A stretch of 64,000 nucleotides of DNA from Hyphomonas adhaerens MHS-3 (lineage in GTDB: Bacteria > Pseudomonadota > Alphaproteobacteria > Caulobacterales > Hyphomonadaceae), in the NCBI RefSeq assembly GCF_000685235.1, contig NZ_ARYH01000001.1:1984001-2048000 (forward strand), read 5' to 3'. Position numbers and translations under genes: made by a program. Every line of letters begins with the position of its first letter. Within the stretch, counting starts at the first letter, position 1. Of the stretch, positions 40,166 to 49,109 are shown in pieces. Under the pieces are notes generated by a model. The model had not been told where the DNA came from, did no database searches, and saw only the letters and a list, made by a program, of their open reading frames with translations.

Positions 40166-41118
40166 GCTGCCCCGATCCCTCTGGCCAATGCCTCCCGGGC
40201 ATCGCGGGCAAACTGTTTCGTCACCCGGGCGCCCGCCACCCACATGAAGCCATGCGGCGCGCCGGGATAAACGTGCATCTCCACCGGTACGCCGGCGGCC
40301 ATCAGGCGGCGGGCATAGTCGAGGTCTTCCTCGGTGAAGAGATCCATCGCGCCGGTTGAGATGAAGGCAGGCGGCAGGCCGGAGAGATCGTCGGCTCGCG
40401 CCGCAGCGGCGTAGGGCGATACGTCATGCCCGCCGGGCGCCTGGCCGAGCAGGGCCGTCCAGCCGAACCGGTTCTTTTCGCGGTCCCAGACAAATTCCCC
40501 AAACATGGGCGAAAGGTCCGCGCGGATCGTTGTCCGGTCATCCAGCATCGGGAAAATCAGGTACTGGAAGCAGAAGCTGTATTCCTTCCGGTCGCGCACC
40601 AGAAGGGCCAGCGCCGCGGCGAGGCCCCCGCCCGCGCTTTCGCCCGCGACGGCGATCCTCGATGTGTCGATGCCCAGCTGCTCGGCGTTCCGGTAGACCC
40701 AGGCGAGCGCGGCATAGGCATCTTCGACATTGCCGGGGAATGCCGTTTCAGGCGCAAGGCGATAGGCCGGCGCGATGACGACCGCGTCCATCCCTTTTGC
40801 CCAGGCGCAATGCTGCGGCGCGTTGCTTTCCGGGCTGCCCAGCACATAGCCGCCGCCATGCAGGTGCAGGATGGCCGGCCGGTCTTTCCGGTCGGATGGC
40901 GTGCGGTAGATCTTCATCCGCACATCCGGTGCGCCGTCGCGGCCGGGCGCCATCTCCTGCACGATGGAGACTTCCGGCGGCAGCGGTGGCATCTGTTCCA
41001 TCGCCATCTTTTCGCGGGCTTCGCGGATGGCGGGCATTTGCTCCCGCGACAGCGTCAGTGGCGGCATGGACAGGAAGAAGTCCTTCAGGTCCGGCTCCAG
41101 CAGGTGTTCGGATGACAT
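40162..41118 (-). CDS. Alpha/beta-hydrolase esterase, hormone-sensitive-lipase family
   Basis: This esterase of about 318 residues should cleave short acyl or carboxylic esters. It has the HGGG oxyanion motif (ILHLHGGGYVLGSP), the nucleophile in VAGESAGGGLA, an acidic residue in STGAMDLFTEEDLD and the catalytic His in PGAPHGFMW. The start ATG at 41118 shares one base with the stop codon of the upstream SDR gene (TAATG), so the two are coupled. The frame remains open far upstream, but that is the opposite-frame reading of the SDR gene and not a fusion. Confidence 0.9.
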   Translation of the reverse strand: MSSEHLLEPDLKDFFLSMPPLTLSREQMPAIREAREKMAMEQMPPLPPEVSIVQEMAPGRDGAPDVRMKIYRTPSDRKDRPAILHLHGGGYVLGSPESNAPQHCAWAKGMDAVVIAPAYRLAPETAFPGNVEDAYAALAWVYRNAEQLGIDTSRIAVAGESAGGGLAAALALLVRDRKEYSFCFQYLIFPMLDDRTTIRADLSPMFGEFVWDREKNRFGWTALLGQAPGGHDVSPYAAAARADDLSGLPPAFISTGAMDLFTEEDLDYARRLMAAGVPVEMHVYPGAPHGFMWVAGARVTKQFARDAREALARGIGAA

Positions 41119-41858
41119 TAGGCGCCTCCGTCGACCCGGATGATGGAGCCCGTCGTGAAGCTGGAATGGTCGGAGGCGAGATAGAGCGCAGCGGTGACAA
41201 TCTCTTCCGGCTTGCCGGGGCGGCCGAGGGCGTTGTCGGATTTTTCCCGCGCCTCTTCCGTCCATGCCTTGGAGATATCGGTCAGGAAGGGCCCGGCGGC
41301 GATGGCGTTCACGCGCACTTCCGGGCCGTATTCGCGGGCGAAGCTGGTTGTCATCGCATTCAGCGCCGCCTTCGCCCCGGCATAGGACACGACGCGGGGC
41401 ATCGGCACCAGTGAGGCGATGGAGGAGATGTTTATGATCGACCCGCCGCCGGCCTTCTTCATGCGGTCGCCGATGATCGCGGCGAGGCGGTACGGGCCTT
41501 TGAAGTTCAGGTTCATGACACTGTCGAACAGGTTTTCCGGCACGTCGTGGCTCGGCGTCAGCGGGCCCTTGCCGGCATTGTTCACGAGAATGTCGACCCG
41601 GCCGAATTCGGCATAGGCCGCCTCGATCAGCGCGTCGATGTCGTCCCACTTGCCGCAATGCGCGCCGACTGCCAGCGCCTTGCGGCCCATGGCGCGGACT
41701 TCGGCGGCGACCTCTTCACATGCTTCGACCTTGCGGCTGGCGATGATGACGTCGGCGCCGCGTTCGGCGAAGGCTTTCACCATCTGGTAGCCGAGGCCGC
41801 GGCTGCCACCGGTAACGAGGGCAACTTTGCCTTCCAGACTGAAGAGCGGATCTGCCAT
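41118..41858 (-). CDS. Short-chain dehydrogenase/reductase
   Basis: The protein of about 246 residues is a classical SDR with NAD(P)-binding VALVTGGSRGLGYQM and active-site Ser, Tyr and Lys (NISSIASLVPMPRVV then SYAGAKAAL). The NNAG element is in ILVNNAGKGPL. It starts at 41858 with AGGAGGA upstream; an earlier ATG has no ribosome site. It is coupled by a one-base overlap to the downstream esterase gene, which suggests that the pair converts an ester or lactone intermediate to an alcohol/ketone, substrate unknown. Confidence 0.92.
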   Translation of the reverse strand: MADPLFSLEGKVALVTGGSRGLGYQMVKAFAERGADVIIASRKVEACEEVAAEVRAMGRKALAVGAHCGKWDDIDALIEAAYAEFGRVDILVNNAGKGPLTPSHDVPENLFDSVMNLNFKGPYRLAAIIGDRMKKAGGGSIINISSIASLVPMPRVVSYAGAKAALNAMTTSFAREYGPEVRVNAIAAGPFLTDISKAWTEEAREKSDNALGRPGKPEEIVTAALYLASDHSSFTTGSIIRVDGGA

Positions 41859-41934
41859 GGGTGTCCTCCTGATATGTTTCACGCCAGTCTAGCCGGGACG
41901 GACGCACACACCAGTCGTGACCTATGGTCAGGCC

Positions 41935-42801
41935 CTAGAGGAACGCTTTCAGGTCGGCGACGAACTCGTCCAGCTTGTCGTGGTGCAGCCAGTGGCCGGC
42001 ATCCTTGTAGAGCTTCACGGTCGCGTTCTGGAAATGCGCGAGCCGGCCATCTTCCGCCGGGTTCGAGGCCCAGCTTTTCTCGCCATAGGCCAGCAGCGTC
42101 GGGCAGGTGATGTTGGCCCAGAGTTTTTCCAGCTCCTCCTGCGGCATGTCATAGGGCGTCATGACGCGGAAATAATTGTCGAACTTCCAGGAATAGGTGC
42201 CGTCTTCGTTCTGGCTGATGCCGTGAATGGTGAGGTGGCGGGCCTGCTCGCTGCTGAGATAGGCGTTTTCGTCCTTCATGCGTTTGTAGGCGTCTTCCAG
42301 CGAGGCGTATTTGCGCGGCACCCGGCCGGCGGCGGCGCGTTTGCCTTCGATCCAGTCGCGCATCCGCTTGTCAGGCGCTTCGGCGAAGCGTTCGGCCAGC
42401 AGTTTCGGCGACGGCCCCAGCCCCTCGATGGCGACCAGTTTTTTCACCATGTCCGGATAGACCCCGGCATAGCGCAGCGAGATGTTGCCGCCATAGGAAT
42501 GGGCGACGATGTGGACCGGGCCGACATTCAGCTGGTGGATCAGCTGGGCGAGGTCATAGACATTGGCGCGGGGGCTGTACTCCCCGTCCGACGACCAGGC
42601 GCTGTCGCCATGGCCGCGCAGATCGGGCGCGATGATGTGCCAGTCGTCCCGTAATTCCTGGGCCACCCAGTCCCAGTTGCGGCAATGATCGCGCCCGCCA
42701 TGCAGCAGGATCAGCGTCGGGGCGCCTTCATTGCCCCAGTCGACATAATGAAGCCGCAGGCGTTGCGACATGAAAGAGTGTGAAGTCGGTCCTGTAATCA
42801 T
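41935..42801 (-). CDS. Alpha/beta-fold hydrolase
   Basis: The hydrolase of about 288 residues has the oxyanion region LILLHGGRDHCRNWDWV, DLRGHGDSAW, nucleophile in IVAHSYGGNISLRYAG and catalytic His in KDAGHWLHHDKLDEF. This pattern is that of epoxide-hydrolase/C-C hydrolase-like enzymes. The start is uncertain: ATG 42801 and ATG 42771 both lack a clear ribosome site, and the frame stays open to 42858. It is separated from the SDR gene by about 76 bases. Confidence 0.85.
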   Translation of the reverse strand: MITGPTSHSFMSQRLRLHYVDWGNEGAPTLILLHGGRDHCRNWDWVAQELRDDWHIIAPDLRGHGDSAWSSDGEYSPRANVYDLAQLIHQLNVGPVHIVAHSYGGNISLRYAGVYPDMVKKLVAIEGLGPSPKLLAERFAEAPDKRMRDWIEGKRAAAGRVPRKYASLEDAYKRMKDENAYLSSEQARHLTIHGISQNEDGTYSWKFDNYFRVMTPYDMPQEELEKLWANITCPTLLAYGEKSWASNPAEDGRLAHFQNATVKLYKDAGHWLHHDKLDEFVADLKAFL

Positions 42802-42917
42802 GGCGCGAATGTCGGGCGCTGCGGCGGACTTGTCCAGACATGCCGTCGCGCCCAGCACGTGCGGCGCCCGTGAAGGCGCTTGGTGGAGAGGCCGGGTTTT
42901 CAGGCAGGTGGGGCGCG

Positions 42918-43298
42918 TCAGGTTTCCGGCAGGGGCAGGTTCCGGCCGCGCGATGGCGCGCTGCGGCTGTGCGGTGAGCGAAGATCGCCGGCCTCAGGAG
43001 CGCTTGCGAATTCGGACGCATAGGCGGGTGCGAAGGCGCGGCCATCGCAGGCGGCGGCGAGGCGGTCACAGGACTGAGCCGGTGGGCTCAGCCAGGTTCG
43101 ATCCGTTTTCTGGGATGGCATCCAGTCGATGCTTGTGAGGAACACCCGGCCATTAGGTGACACACTCCAGTGATACTGGACCCCTCTTCCATAGGCCGCC
43201 CGCACCGCCGCGCGGAGCAGCAGCACCTGGACCCAGATCATGGGCCAGAAATACGCAAGGTGCGGCGGGAAGCCTTTGGGTGGATGGAAGAGTGACAT
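42918..43298 (-). CDS. Small hypothetical protein, possibly membrane-associated
   Basis: This uncharacterised product has about 126 residues. The N-terminal half is well formed, with SLFHPPKGFPPHLAYFWPMI, a hydrophobic stretch WVQVLLLRAAVRAAYG and a beta-like VQYHWSVSPNGRVFLTSIDW. The C-terminal half is Ala/Ser/Pro-rich and unremarkable. The frame is open further upstream, but that sequence is low-complexity. The gene is probably real, judging by the ordered N-terminal half, but no family is recognised. Confidence 0.5.
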   Translation of the reverse strand: MSLFHPPKGFPPHLAYFWPMIWVQVLLLRAAVRAAYGRGVQYHWSVSPNGRVFLTSIDWMPSQKTDRTWLSPPAQSCDRLAAACDGRAFAPAYASEFASAPEAGDLRSPHSRSAPSRGRNLPLPET

Positions 43299-43533
43299 GG
43301 GCCGGAGTATACGTCCGGCCACGGAGGTGTCGGATAAGTTTGTTTTCGCGGCAATGGCTGCGGCAGGATCAGGCGGTGGGGGTGGTGGATAGCCTATGCG
43401 CGCGCTTCGAAGTCGCTTCAAAACCAGACAGGTGCTGGGCGACACCGACGCGTGACCGGCATCGCACAAAATCCGTCTACGCCATGATCAGGCGTGACCA
43501 GCCATGATCATACCGGACTAAACCGGACTTGCC

Positions 43534-44211
43534 TCAGGCGTCGCCCCAGAGGCGGAGCAGGTTCGAGATCGTCTTGGCCAGGGTCAGCATTTCCGGCGAC
43601 TGGGCATCGTGCTGCTGGGCCAGCGTGGCGCGCAGGTTTTCAAGGTCGAACAGGATCTCGCGCGCGGCGGCATCGCGTACGGCGCTTTCGATCCAGCCGA
43701 CGCAGACGATGCGCTCACCGGATGTGACCGGCCGCACTTCATGCAGCGTGGTGGAGGGGTAGAGCACAAGGTCGCCCGCATCGGGCTTCACGATGTGCTC
43801 GCCGGAGGGCGTGTCCACCGCCAGCTCGCCGCCGTCATAGGTGGACGGGTCGCTGAGGAAGATCGTGAAGGACAGGTCCGTGCGCAGGCGGCGCACGCCG
43901 GAGCCCATGAAGGCATTGTCGACATGCCGGCCATAGCCGCCGCCATTGCTGGCCCGGCTGATCATCAGGGGGGAGAAACGGCGCGGCTGGGCGGCGGCGC
44001 GCAGCACGGGGTGGCGCTCCAGGGCCGCCTGCACGAGCTTTTTCACGGCGGTGCCGGTGGCGCCGGTGAGGTCTGCCTGCTCGTTGCGCTTCACTTCGCG
44101 GGCCGTGGGGCCGGCGGTGTCTGCGCCGTCACGCCAGCTGAGGCCGGAGACGAGACTTGTGACCTTCTGCACCTGATTGGGGGTGAGGACTCTGGAAAGG
44201 GTGATCATCAT
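43534..44211 (-). CDS. Fe(II)/2-oxoglutarate dioxygenase, PKHD-type (PiuC-like)
   Basis: This hydroxylase of about 225 residues belongs to the PiuC/YbiX family, which uses Fe(II) and 2-oxoglutarate. The iron ligands are in YGRHVDNAFMG (HxD) and STTLHEVRPV (distal His), with the 2-oxoglutarate Arg likely in the following segment. The N-terminal ITLSRVLTPNQVQKV and C-terminal ENLRATLAQQ fit the family. These genes often accompany TonB receptors for iron-siderophores. Here the divergent neighbour is a TonB receptor of the zinc type. The substrate is unknown. Confidence 0.88.
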   Translation of the reverse strand: MMITLSRVLTPNQVQKVTSLVSGLSWRDGADTAGPTAREVKRNEQADLTGATGTAVKKLVQAALERHPVLRAAAQPRRFSPLMISRASNGGGYGRHVDNAFMGSGVRRLRTDLSFTIFLSDPSTYDGGELAVDTPSGEHIVKPDAGDLVLYPSTTLHEVRPVTSGERIVCVGWIESAVRDAAAREILFDLENLRATLAQQHDAQSPEMLTLAKTISNLLRLWGDA

Positions 44212-44354
44212 GGGATTGTACGCGGCTTCCGGTGTGCGGGGGCAGGATCAGCCATGACTATGGCATGACCCGGCCGGACTTCGCCTAGCCCAGATACAGC
44301 GCTGCTGAAACCCGGGGGTTTTCCTTAGTCCGAGGGTTGACGGTGTTTGTCGAT

Positions 44355-44380
44355 AAGGTAATGCAATAATATAACACCTT
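44355..44380 (+). promoter_or_regulatory. Candidate Zur box upstream of ZnuD-like receptor
   Basis: The stretch contains GTAATGCAATAATATAACA, close to the known alphaproteobacterial Zur consensus (GTAATGTTATAATATAACATTAC form, 23 bases, matched at most positions). It lies 24 bases before the ATG of a His/Asp/Glu-rich TonB receptor. The outer arms AAGGT/ACCTT are also inverted repeats. Confidence 0.68.
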
Positions 44381-44403
44381 AGCAAGCGGATCCTCTCTCC
44401 CAC

Positions 44404-46491
44404 ATGAAACAGCTCCTCCTCCTCGCTGCCTCCTCGGCGGTTCTCGCCGGTTTTGCCCATGCCGATGCCCCGGAAGAAACCGATCTGCGCCAGCAGTCTG
44501 TCATCGTCACCGCGCCAGGCCCTGACCGGCTGGAAGGCGAGCTGATCGGCAATGCAACCTCGATCGGCCGCGAAGGCATTATCGAAACGCTGGGCCCGAC
44601 GCTGGGCGACACGCTGGACCGCCAGCCGGGCGTCTCCACCACCTTCTTCGGACAGGGCGCCAGCCGGCCTGTGCTGCGCGGCCTCGGCGCCGAGCGCGTG
44701 CAGGTGCTGACCAATGGCATCGGCGTGATCGACGTCTCCGCCGCCTCGCCCGACCACCAGGCCGCGGCGGACGGCATTGATGCGGAGAAGATCGAGATCC
44801 TGCGCGGCCCGGCGGCGCTGGCCTATGGCGGGCAGGCAATCGGCGGCGTGGTCAATGTGATCGACGGCCTGCTGCCCGAGACGCTGCCGGAGAAGCCGGT
44901 TTCGGTCGACCTGCTGGGCGCCTATAACAGTGTCAGCGAGGGCACGGAACTGTCCGGCCGCTTCCAGGGCGTGCAAGGACCGATCGTCCTGACCCTGACG
45001 GCGTCGCAGCGCGATTTCAACGATTACGATATTCCGGGCATGTCCGAATCTGCCCGCCTGCATGCGGCTGAAGAAGCCGAAGAGGGCGAAGCGCACGAAG
45101 AGGAAGAACATGCCGACGGGACGGTGGAGAACTCCTTCGTCAATACGAATACTTATGCCGGTGGTCTCAGCTGGGTGGGTGACAGCGCTTTCCTGGGCAT
45201 TGCTGTGCGGCGCCAGGAAGCGCAGTACGGCCTGCCGGGCGCAGCGCACGAACATGGCGACGAAGATGGCGATGAGGGCGAAGGCGAGGCCCATGGAGAG
45301 GAAAATCCGTTCATCGACCTGGAACAAACGCGCTACGATCTGCGCGGTGGCATCAAGCTCGACAACGGCTTCCTGAAGGAAATCACAGGCACGGTGTCTC
45401 AGGCAGACTATGAGCACACCGAGTTTGAAGCGCCAGGCGAGCCGGGCACCGTCTACAAGACCGATGGCACCGAGGCCCGCCTCGAGGCGAGCCATGAGCT
45501 GGGCCGCGTGAAAGGCGCCTTCGGTCTTCAGTATTCGGACAAGACGCTGGATGCGTTCGGCGACGAGGCCTTCATCACGAAGACCGATTCTGAAAACATC
45601 GGGGCCTTCCTGTATGAGACGATGGAATGGGACAATGGCTTCGGCCTGGAAGGCGGGGCCCGGATCGAGCAGGTGACGCGGGACAACATCAACGGCAACA
45701 CGGATTTCGACCTGTTCAGCGCCTCCCTCGGCGCGCACCATCACTGGGAAAATGGCTGGTTCGTCGGTCTTCAGGCCTCGCACACCGAGCGGGCGCCGAA
45801 CGAGAGCGAGCTCTATGCCAACGGCCTGCACCTCGCCACCGAACAGTATGAAGTGGGCGACATCAATCTCGACAAGGAGAAGGGTCTGAACCTGGAGGCG
45901 ACTGCGCGCTGGGAAAGCGAGCAGGCGAGCTTTGGCATCAACCTGTACCGCACCGAGTTCGACGGCTTTGTCTACCTGGCGCCGGGCACGCTGGACGGGG
46001 AAGCAGTGGTCGAGAACCTGCCCGTCTACCAATTCCTGCAGCAGGACGCGACCTTCACCGGCGCGGAGATCTATGGCGAAGCCTACATGCCGCAAGGCCT
46101 GTTGAGTGCTGACTGGACGCTGGATGGCGGCATCGATGTCGTCTCAGGTGAGCTGAATGATGGCGGCAATGTGCCTTACATGCCGCCGCTGACGCTGAAT
46201 GTCGGCACCAAGGCGGACTGGAAGCTCTGGTCAGCCGCTGCGCATGTGACGTGGGCGGACGACCAGAACGACACTGGCGGCGCCGAACTGCCAACCGACG
46301 GCTACACCCAGCTTGACCTGCGGGCGGACCTGAAGCTCTCCGAACTCGGCTATGGCCGTGAGGGCACGACGCTGTTCGTGGATGCGCGCAATGTGACGGA
46401 TGAAGAGATCCGCTACGCGACCAGCGTGCTGAAAGACAAGCTGCCGGCGCCGGGCCGCAATATCCGCGTCGGTATCCGGGCTGTCTTCTAG
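44404..46491 (+). CDS. znuD: ZnuD-like TonB-dependent receptor (zinc uptake)
   Basis: The outer-membrane receptor has 695 residues with a signal peptide (KQLLLLAASSAVLAGFAHA). It has a TonB-box-like QQSVIVTAPG, a plug with GASRPVLRGLGAERVQVLT and ILRGPAALAYGGQAIGGVVN, and a barrel ending IRVGIRAVF. Two loops are unusually acidic and His-rich: near residues 220-237 (LHAAEEAEEGEAHEEEEHAD) and 278-300 (HEHGDEDGDEGEGEAHGEEN). This plug spelling and the metal-binding loops match ZnuD, the zinc receptor of Neisseria and alphaproteobacteria. A Zur-box candidate lies just upstream, which supports zinc-starvation control. Cadmium or nickel uptake is possible. Confidence 0.85.
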   Translation: MKQLLLLAASSAVLAGFAHADAPEETDLRQQSVIVTAPGPDRLEGELIGNATSIGREGIIETLGPTLGDTLDRQPGVSTTFFGQGASRPVLRGLGAERVQVLTNGIGVIDVSAASPDHQAAADGIDAEKIEILRGPAALAYGGQAIGGVVNVIDGLLPETLPEKPVSVDLLGAYNSVSEGTELSGRFQGVQGPIVLTLTASQRDFNDYDIPGMSESARLHAAEEAEEGEAHEEEEHADGTVENSFVNTNTYAGGLSWVGDSAFLGIAVRRQEAQYGLPGAAHEHGDEDGDEGEGEAHGEENPFIDLEQTRYDLRGGIKLDNGFLKEITGTVSQADYEHTEFEAPGEPGTVYKTDGTEARLEASHELGRVKGAFGLQYSDKTLDAFGDEAFITKTDSENIGAFLYETMEWDNGFGLEGGARIEQVTRDNINGNTDFDLFSASLGAHHHWENGWFVGLQASHTERAPNESELYANGLHLATEQYEVGDINLDKEKGLNLEATARWESEQASFGINLYRTEFDGFVYLAPGTLDGEAVVENLPVYQFLQQDATFTGAEIYGEAYMPQGLLSADWTLDGGIDVVSGELNDGGNVPYMPPLTLNVGTKADWKLWSAAAHVTWADDQNDTGGAELPTDGYTQLDLRADLKLSELGYGREGTTLFVDARNVTDEEIRYATSVLKDKLPAPGRNIRVGIRAVF

Positions 46492-46515
46492 ACTTCCTCC
46501 CGGAAGACCCGTCTG

Positions 46516-46575
46516 GCCCTCACCTCCAGCCGCTGTTCCCCCGTAGCGGTGTCTCCTCCCGCCGGAGGTGAGGGC
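46516..46575. repeat. Long hairpin with nested stem
   Basis: GCCCTCACCTCC (46516-46527) and GGAGGTGAGGGC (46564-46575) are perfect inverted copies; CCGCT/AGCGG form a second stem inside. No T-run follows, so it may be a rho-dependent end, or an extragenic palindromic element, after the receptor gene. Confidence 0.6.
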
Positions 46576-46689
46576 TCAGGCGGTGCCGGTCAGCCGAGCG
46601 GCTGCGCCCGCGATCAATTCATCCAGGAATGCATTCACGGCCCGGGCGCGGCTGGTGGCGTGGAGCGACCTGAGGTCGTCCCAATTCAC
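46576..46689 (-). pseudogene. Possible C-terminal remnant of a LysR-type regulator
   Basis: On the minus strand a 37-codon frame ending at 46576 reads NWDDLRSLHATSRARAVNAF and then LDELIAG. The DLR-x(5)-R-x-R-A-x(3)-F-L spacing resembles the extreme C-terminus of LysR regulators. No DNA-binding domain is found upstream in any frame, so if this is LysR it is only a remnant. The reading is short and could be chance. Confidence 0.3.
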
Positions 46690-46804
46690 GTCGTCCGGTC
46701 GATATGAAATTACCTGCGTAAATGCAGCTGGTGGCTGCGATTTTATCCATTTACCTGAAATTACGCGCGCTTTAGGGTCCCGTCAAAGTTCAAGGGAGTC
46801 CACT

Positions 46805-48301
46805 ATGCGCGAAGTGCATCATTTTATCGGCGGCAAGAGCGTGACCGGCACGTCCGGCCGGTTCGGCGACATCTATAATCCGAACACCGGCGAGGTTCAG
46901 GCCCGCGTCGCGCTGTCGACCGAGGCTGAGCTGGACGCGGCGGTGGCGAATGCCGCCGAAGCCTTCCCGGCCTGGTCCATGACGAACCCGCAGCGCCGGG
47001 CGCGCGTGATGTTCGAGTTCAAGCGCCTGCTGGAAGCGAACATCAACGAGCTGGCCGAGCTGCTCTCCTCCGAGCATGGCAAAGTGGTCGCGGACTCCAA
47101 GGGCGACGTGCAGCGCGGCATCGACGTGGTCGAGTTTGCCTGCGGCATCCCGCACTTGCAGAAGGGCGAGTATACCGAGGGCGCCGGCCCGGGCATCGAT
47201 GTCTATTCCATGCGCCAGCCGCTGGGCGTGGTGGCCGGCATCACGCCGTTCAACTTCCCCGCCATGATCCCGTGCTGGATGTCCGCCGTGGCGATCGCCT
47301 GCGGCAACACCTTCATCCTGAAGCCGTCGGAGAAAGACCCGTCGGTGCCGATGCGCCTGGCCGAACTGTTCCTTGAGGCCGGGGCGCCGGAAGGCGTGCT
47401 GAACGTCGTGAACGGTGACAAGGTGGCCGTGGACGCCATCCTGAAACATCCGGAGATCAAGGCCGTCAGTTTCGTCGGATCGTCCGACATCGCACAATAT
47501 GTCTACAGCACCGGCACGGCGCACGGAAAGCGCGTGCAGGCCATGGGCGGCGCGAAGAACCACGGCATCATCATGCCGGACGCCAACATGGAACAGGCCG
47601 TGAAGGACATCGTCGGCGCGGCTTATGGCTCGGCAGGCGAACGCTGCATGGCACTGCCTGTGGCCGTGACCGTCGGCCAGAAAACGGGCGACGAATTCGT
47701 CGAGCGCATGCTGGACGCCGCCAAGGCGCTGAAGGTCGGCGTTTCGACAGACCCGGACGCGCATTACGGCCCGGTCGTCTCCGCCGCGCACAAGGCGAAG
47801 GTGGAAGACTACATCCAGATGGGTGTGGACGAGGGCGCGGACCTCAAGCTCGATGGCCGGGGCCTGACCATGCAGGGCGCCGAGGGCGGATACTTCATCG
47901 GGCCGAACCTGTTCGACAATGTGAAGCCGCACATGCAGTCCTACAAGGAAGAGATCTTCGGCCCGGTGCTGCAGGTTGTGCGCGCGGAGTCGCTTGAAGA
48001 AGCGGCGGCGCTTCCCTCCAATCACCAGTATGGCAATGGCTGCGCGATCTTCACCTCGAACGGCCGCGCGGCACGCGAATTTGCGGCGCAGGTCAATGTC
48101 GGCATGGTCGGCGTGAACGTGCCGATCCCGGTGCCGGTGAGCTATCACACGTTCGGGGGCTGGAAGCGCTCGGCATTCGGCGATACGAACCAGCATGGCC
48201 CGGAAGGCGTGCGGTTCTGGACGAAGATCAAGACCGTCACCCAACGCTGGCCCGAAGGCGATATCGGCGATCAAGCCTTTATCATTCCGACGATGGGATA
48301 G
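46805..48301 (+). CDS. mmsA: Methylmalonate-semialdehyde dehydrogenase, CoA-acylating
   Basis: This aldehyde dehydrogenase of about 498 residues converts methylmalonate semialdehyde to propionyl-CoA in valine and thymine breakdown. The catalytic Cys is residue 281 in GSAGERCMALPVAV, and the C-terminal NQHGPEGVRFWTKIKTVTQR is characteristic of MmsA/IolA. The NAD-binding part has PFNFPAMIPCWM. The ATG at 46805 has AAGGGAG upstream; the frame is open to 46568 but without an adequate start. It heads a three-gene operon with an enoyl-CoA hydratase and mmsB. Confidence 0.95.
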   Translation: MREVHHFIGGKSVTGTSGRFGDIYNPNTGEVQARVALSTEAELDAAVANAAEAFPAWSMTNPQRRARVMFEFKRLLEANINELAELLSSEHGKVVADSKGDVQRGIDVVEFACGIPHLQKGEYTEGAGPGIDVYSMRQPLGVVAGITPFNFPAMIPCWMSAVAIACGNTFILKPSEKDPSVPMRLAELFLEAGAPEGVLNVVNGDKVAVDAILKHPEIKAVSFVGSSDIAQYVYSTGTAHGKRVQAMGGAKNHGIIMPDANMEQAVKDIVGAAYGSAGERCMALPVAVTVGQKTGDEFVERMLDAAKALKVGVSTDPDAHYGPVVSAAHKAKVEDYIQMGVDEGADLKLDGRGLTMQGAEGGYFIGPNLFDNVKPHMQSYKEEIFGPVLQVVRAESLEEAAALPSNHQYGNGCAIFTSNGRAAREFAAQVNVGMVGVNVPIPVPVSYHTFGGWKRSAFGDTNQHGPEGVRFWTKIKTVTQRWPEGDIGDQAFIIPTMG

Positions 48302-48307
48302 GATTTC

Positions 48308-49084
48308 ATGAGCACTTACGACACGATCACGTTCGAACATAATGACCGCATTGCGCTGGTCACGATCAACCGCCCGGACAGCCTGAATGCGCTGAACCAG
48401 GAAGTCATGAGCGAAGTCGCGCATGTCTTCGGCGAGATCGACCGCAACAAGGACATTGCTGTCAGTGTGCTGACGGGCGAGGGCCGGGCCTTTGCGGCAG
48501 GTGCCGACATCAAGGAGATGCAGCCGCAGAGCTTCTCCGACATGTATGTCGACGATTTCTTCGGCCTGTGGGACCGGTTCGCGTCGTGCCGCAAGCCGGT
48601 GATCGCGGCGGTGAACGGCTTCGCCCTCGGCGGCGGCTGTGAGCTGGCCATGATGTGCGACATGATCATCGCGTCGGAAAAGGCGAAGTTCGGCCAGCCG
48701 GAAATCAAGCTGGGCGTGACGCCGGGCATGGGCGGCTCGATCCGTCTGACGAAAGCTGTCGGCAAGGCGAAGGCCATGGACATGGTGCTGACCGGCCGCA
48801 TGATCGACGCCGCCGAAGCAGACCGGATCGGGCTCGTCTCCCGCGTTGTGGAGCATGACGCGCTGATGGACACGGCCATGGGCGCGGCGAAGGAAATCGC
48901 CGGCTACTCCATCCCGTCGCTGATGGCAGCGAAGGAAATGGTGGGCCGGGCGCTGGAGCTGCCGACCACGGAAGGCGTGAAGTTCGAACGCCGCCTGTTC
49001 CAGGGCCTGTTCGGCACCGCCGACCAGAAGGAAGGCATGAGCGCGTTCGTCGACAAGCGCGCGCCGGACTTCAAGGACAAGTAA
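48308..49084 (+). CDS. Enoyl-CoA hydratase
   Basis: This crotonase-family hydratase of 258 residues adds water to enoyl-CoA. It has the oxyanion Gly in AFAAGADIKEMQPQ, and the second-site Glu region in FALGGGCELAMMCDMIIAS and KFGQPEIKLGVTPGMGGSIR. In this operon it most likely hydrates methacrylyl-CoA to 3-hydroxyisobutyryl-CoA, though short-chain fatty acid use is equally compatible with the sequence. It starts 6 bases after mmsA. Confidence 0.93.
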   Translation: MSTYDTITFEHNDRIALVTINRPDSLNALNQEVMSEVAHVFGEIDRNKDIAVSVLTGEGRAFAAGADIKEMQPQSFSDMYVDDFFGLWDRFASCRKPVIAAVNGFALGGGCELAMMCDMIIASEKAKFGQPEIKLGVTPGMGGSIRLTKAVGKAKAMDMVLTGRMIDAAEADRIGLVSRVVEHDALMDTAMGAAKEIAGYSIPSLMAAKEMVGRALELPTTEGVKFERRLFQGLFGTADQKEGMSAFVDKRAPDFKDK

Positions 49085-49109
49085 GAACACACGTCAAAGG
49101 GAGGCTGTC

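Larger units (their letters stand above)
46492..46804. other. Intergenic region between ZnuD-like receptor and mmsA
   Basis: It holds a perfect 12-base inverted repeat with an inner stem (46516-46575) and, on the minus strand, what looks like the decayed C-terminus of a LysR regulator (46576-46689). The last 100 bases are A/T-rich and end with AAGGGAG before the mmsA start; they should hold its promoter. Confidence 0.6.

Noticed and set aside
40162-41658. A single 498-codon esterase with an N-terminal extension, suggesting an SDR-esterase fusion.
   Set aside because: The extension lies in a different frame from the SDR gene and is Arg-rich shadow; the true esterase start overlaps the SDR stop.
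44248-46095. A 615-codon minus-strand open frame opposite the ZnuD-like receptor.
   Set aside because: Antisense shadow: the receptor has signal peptide, plug and C-terminal Phe, whereas this frame has none of the features of a protein family.
46790-49090. A 766-codon open frame on the minus strand across mmsA, the hydratase and the start of mmsB.
   Set aside because: It is the antisense shadow of three well-supported genes in GC-rich DNA, has no recognisable domain and is very rich in His and Arg.
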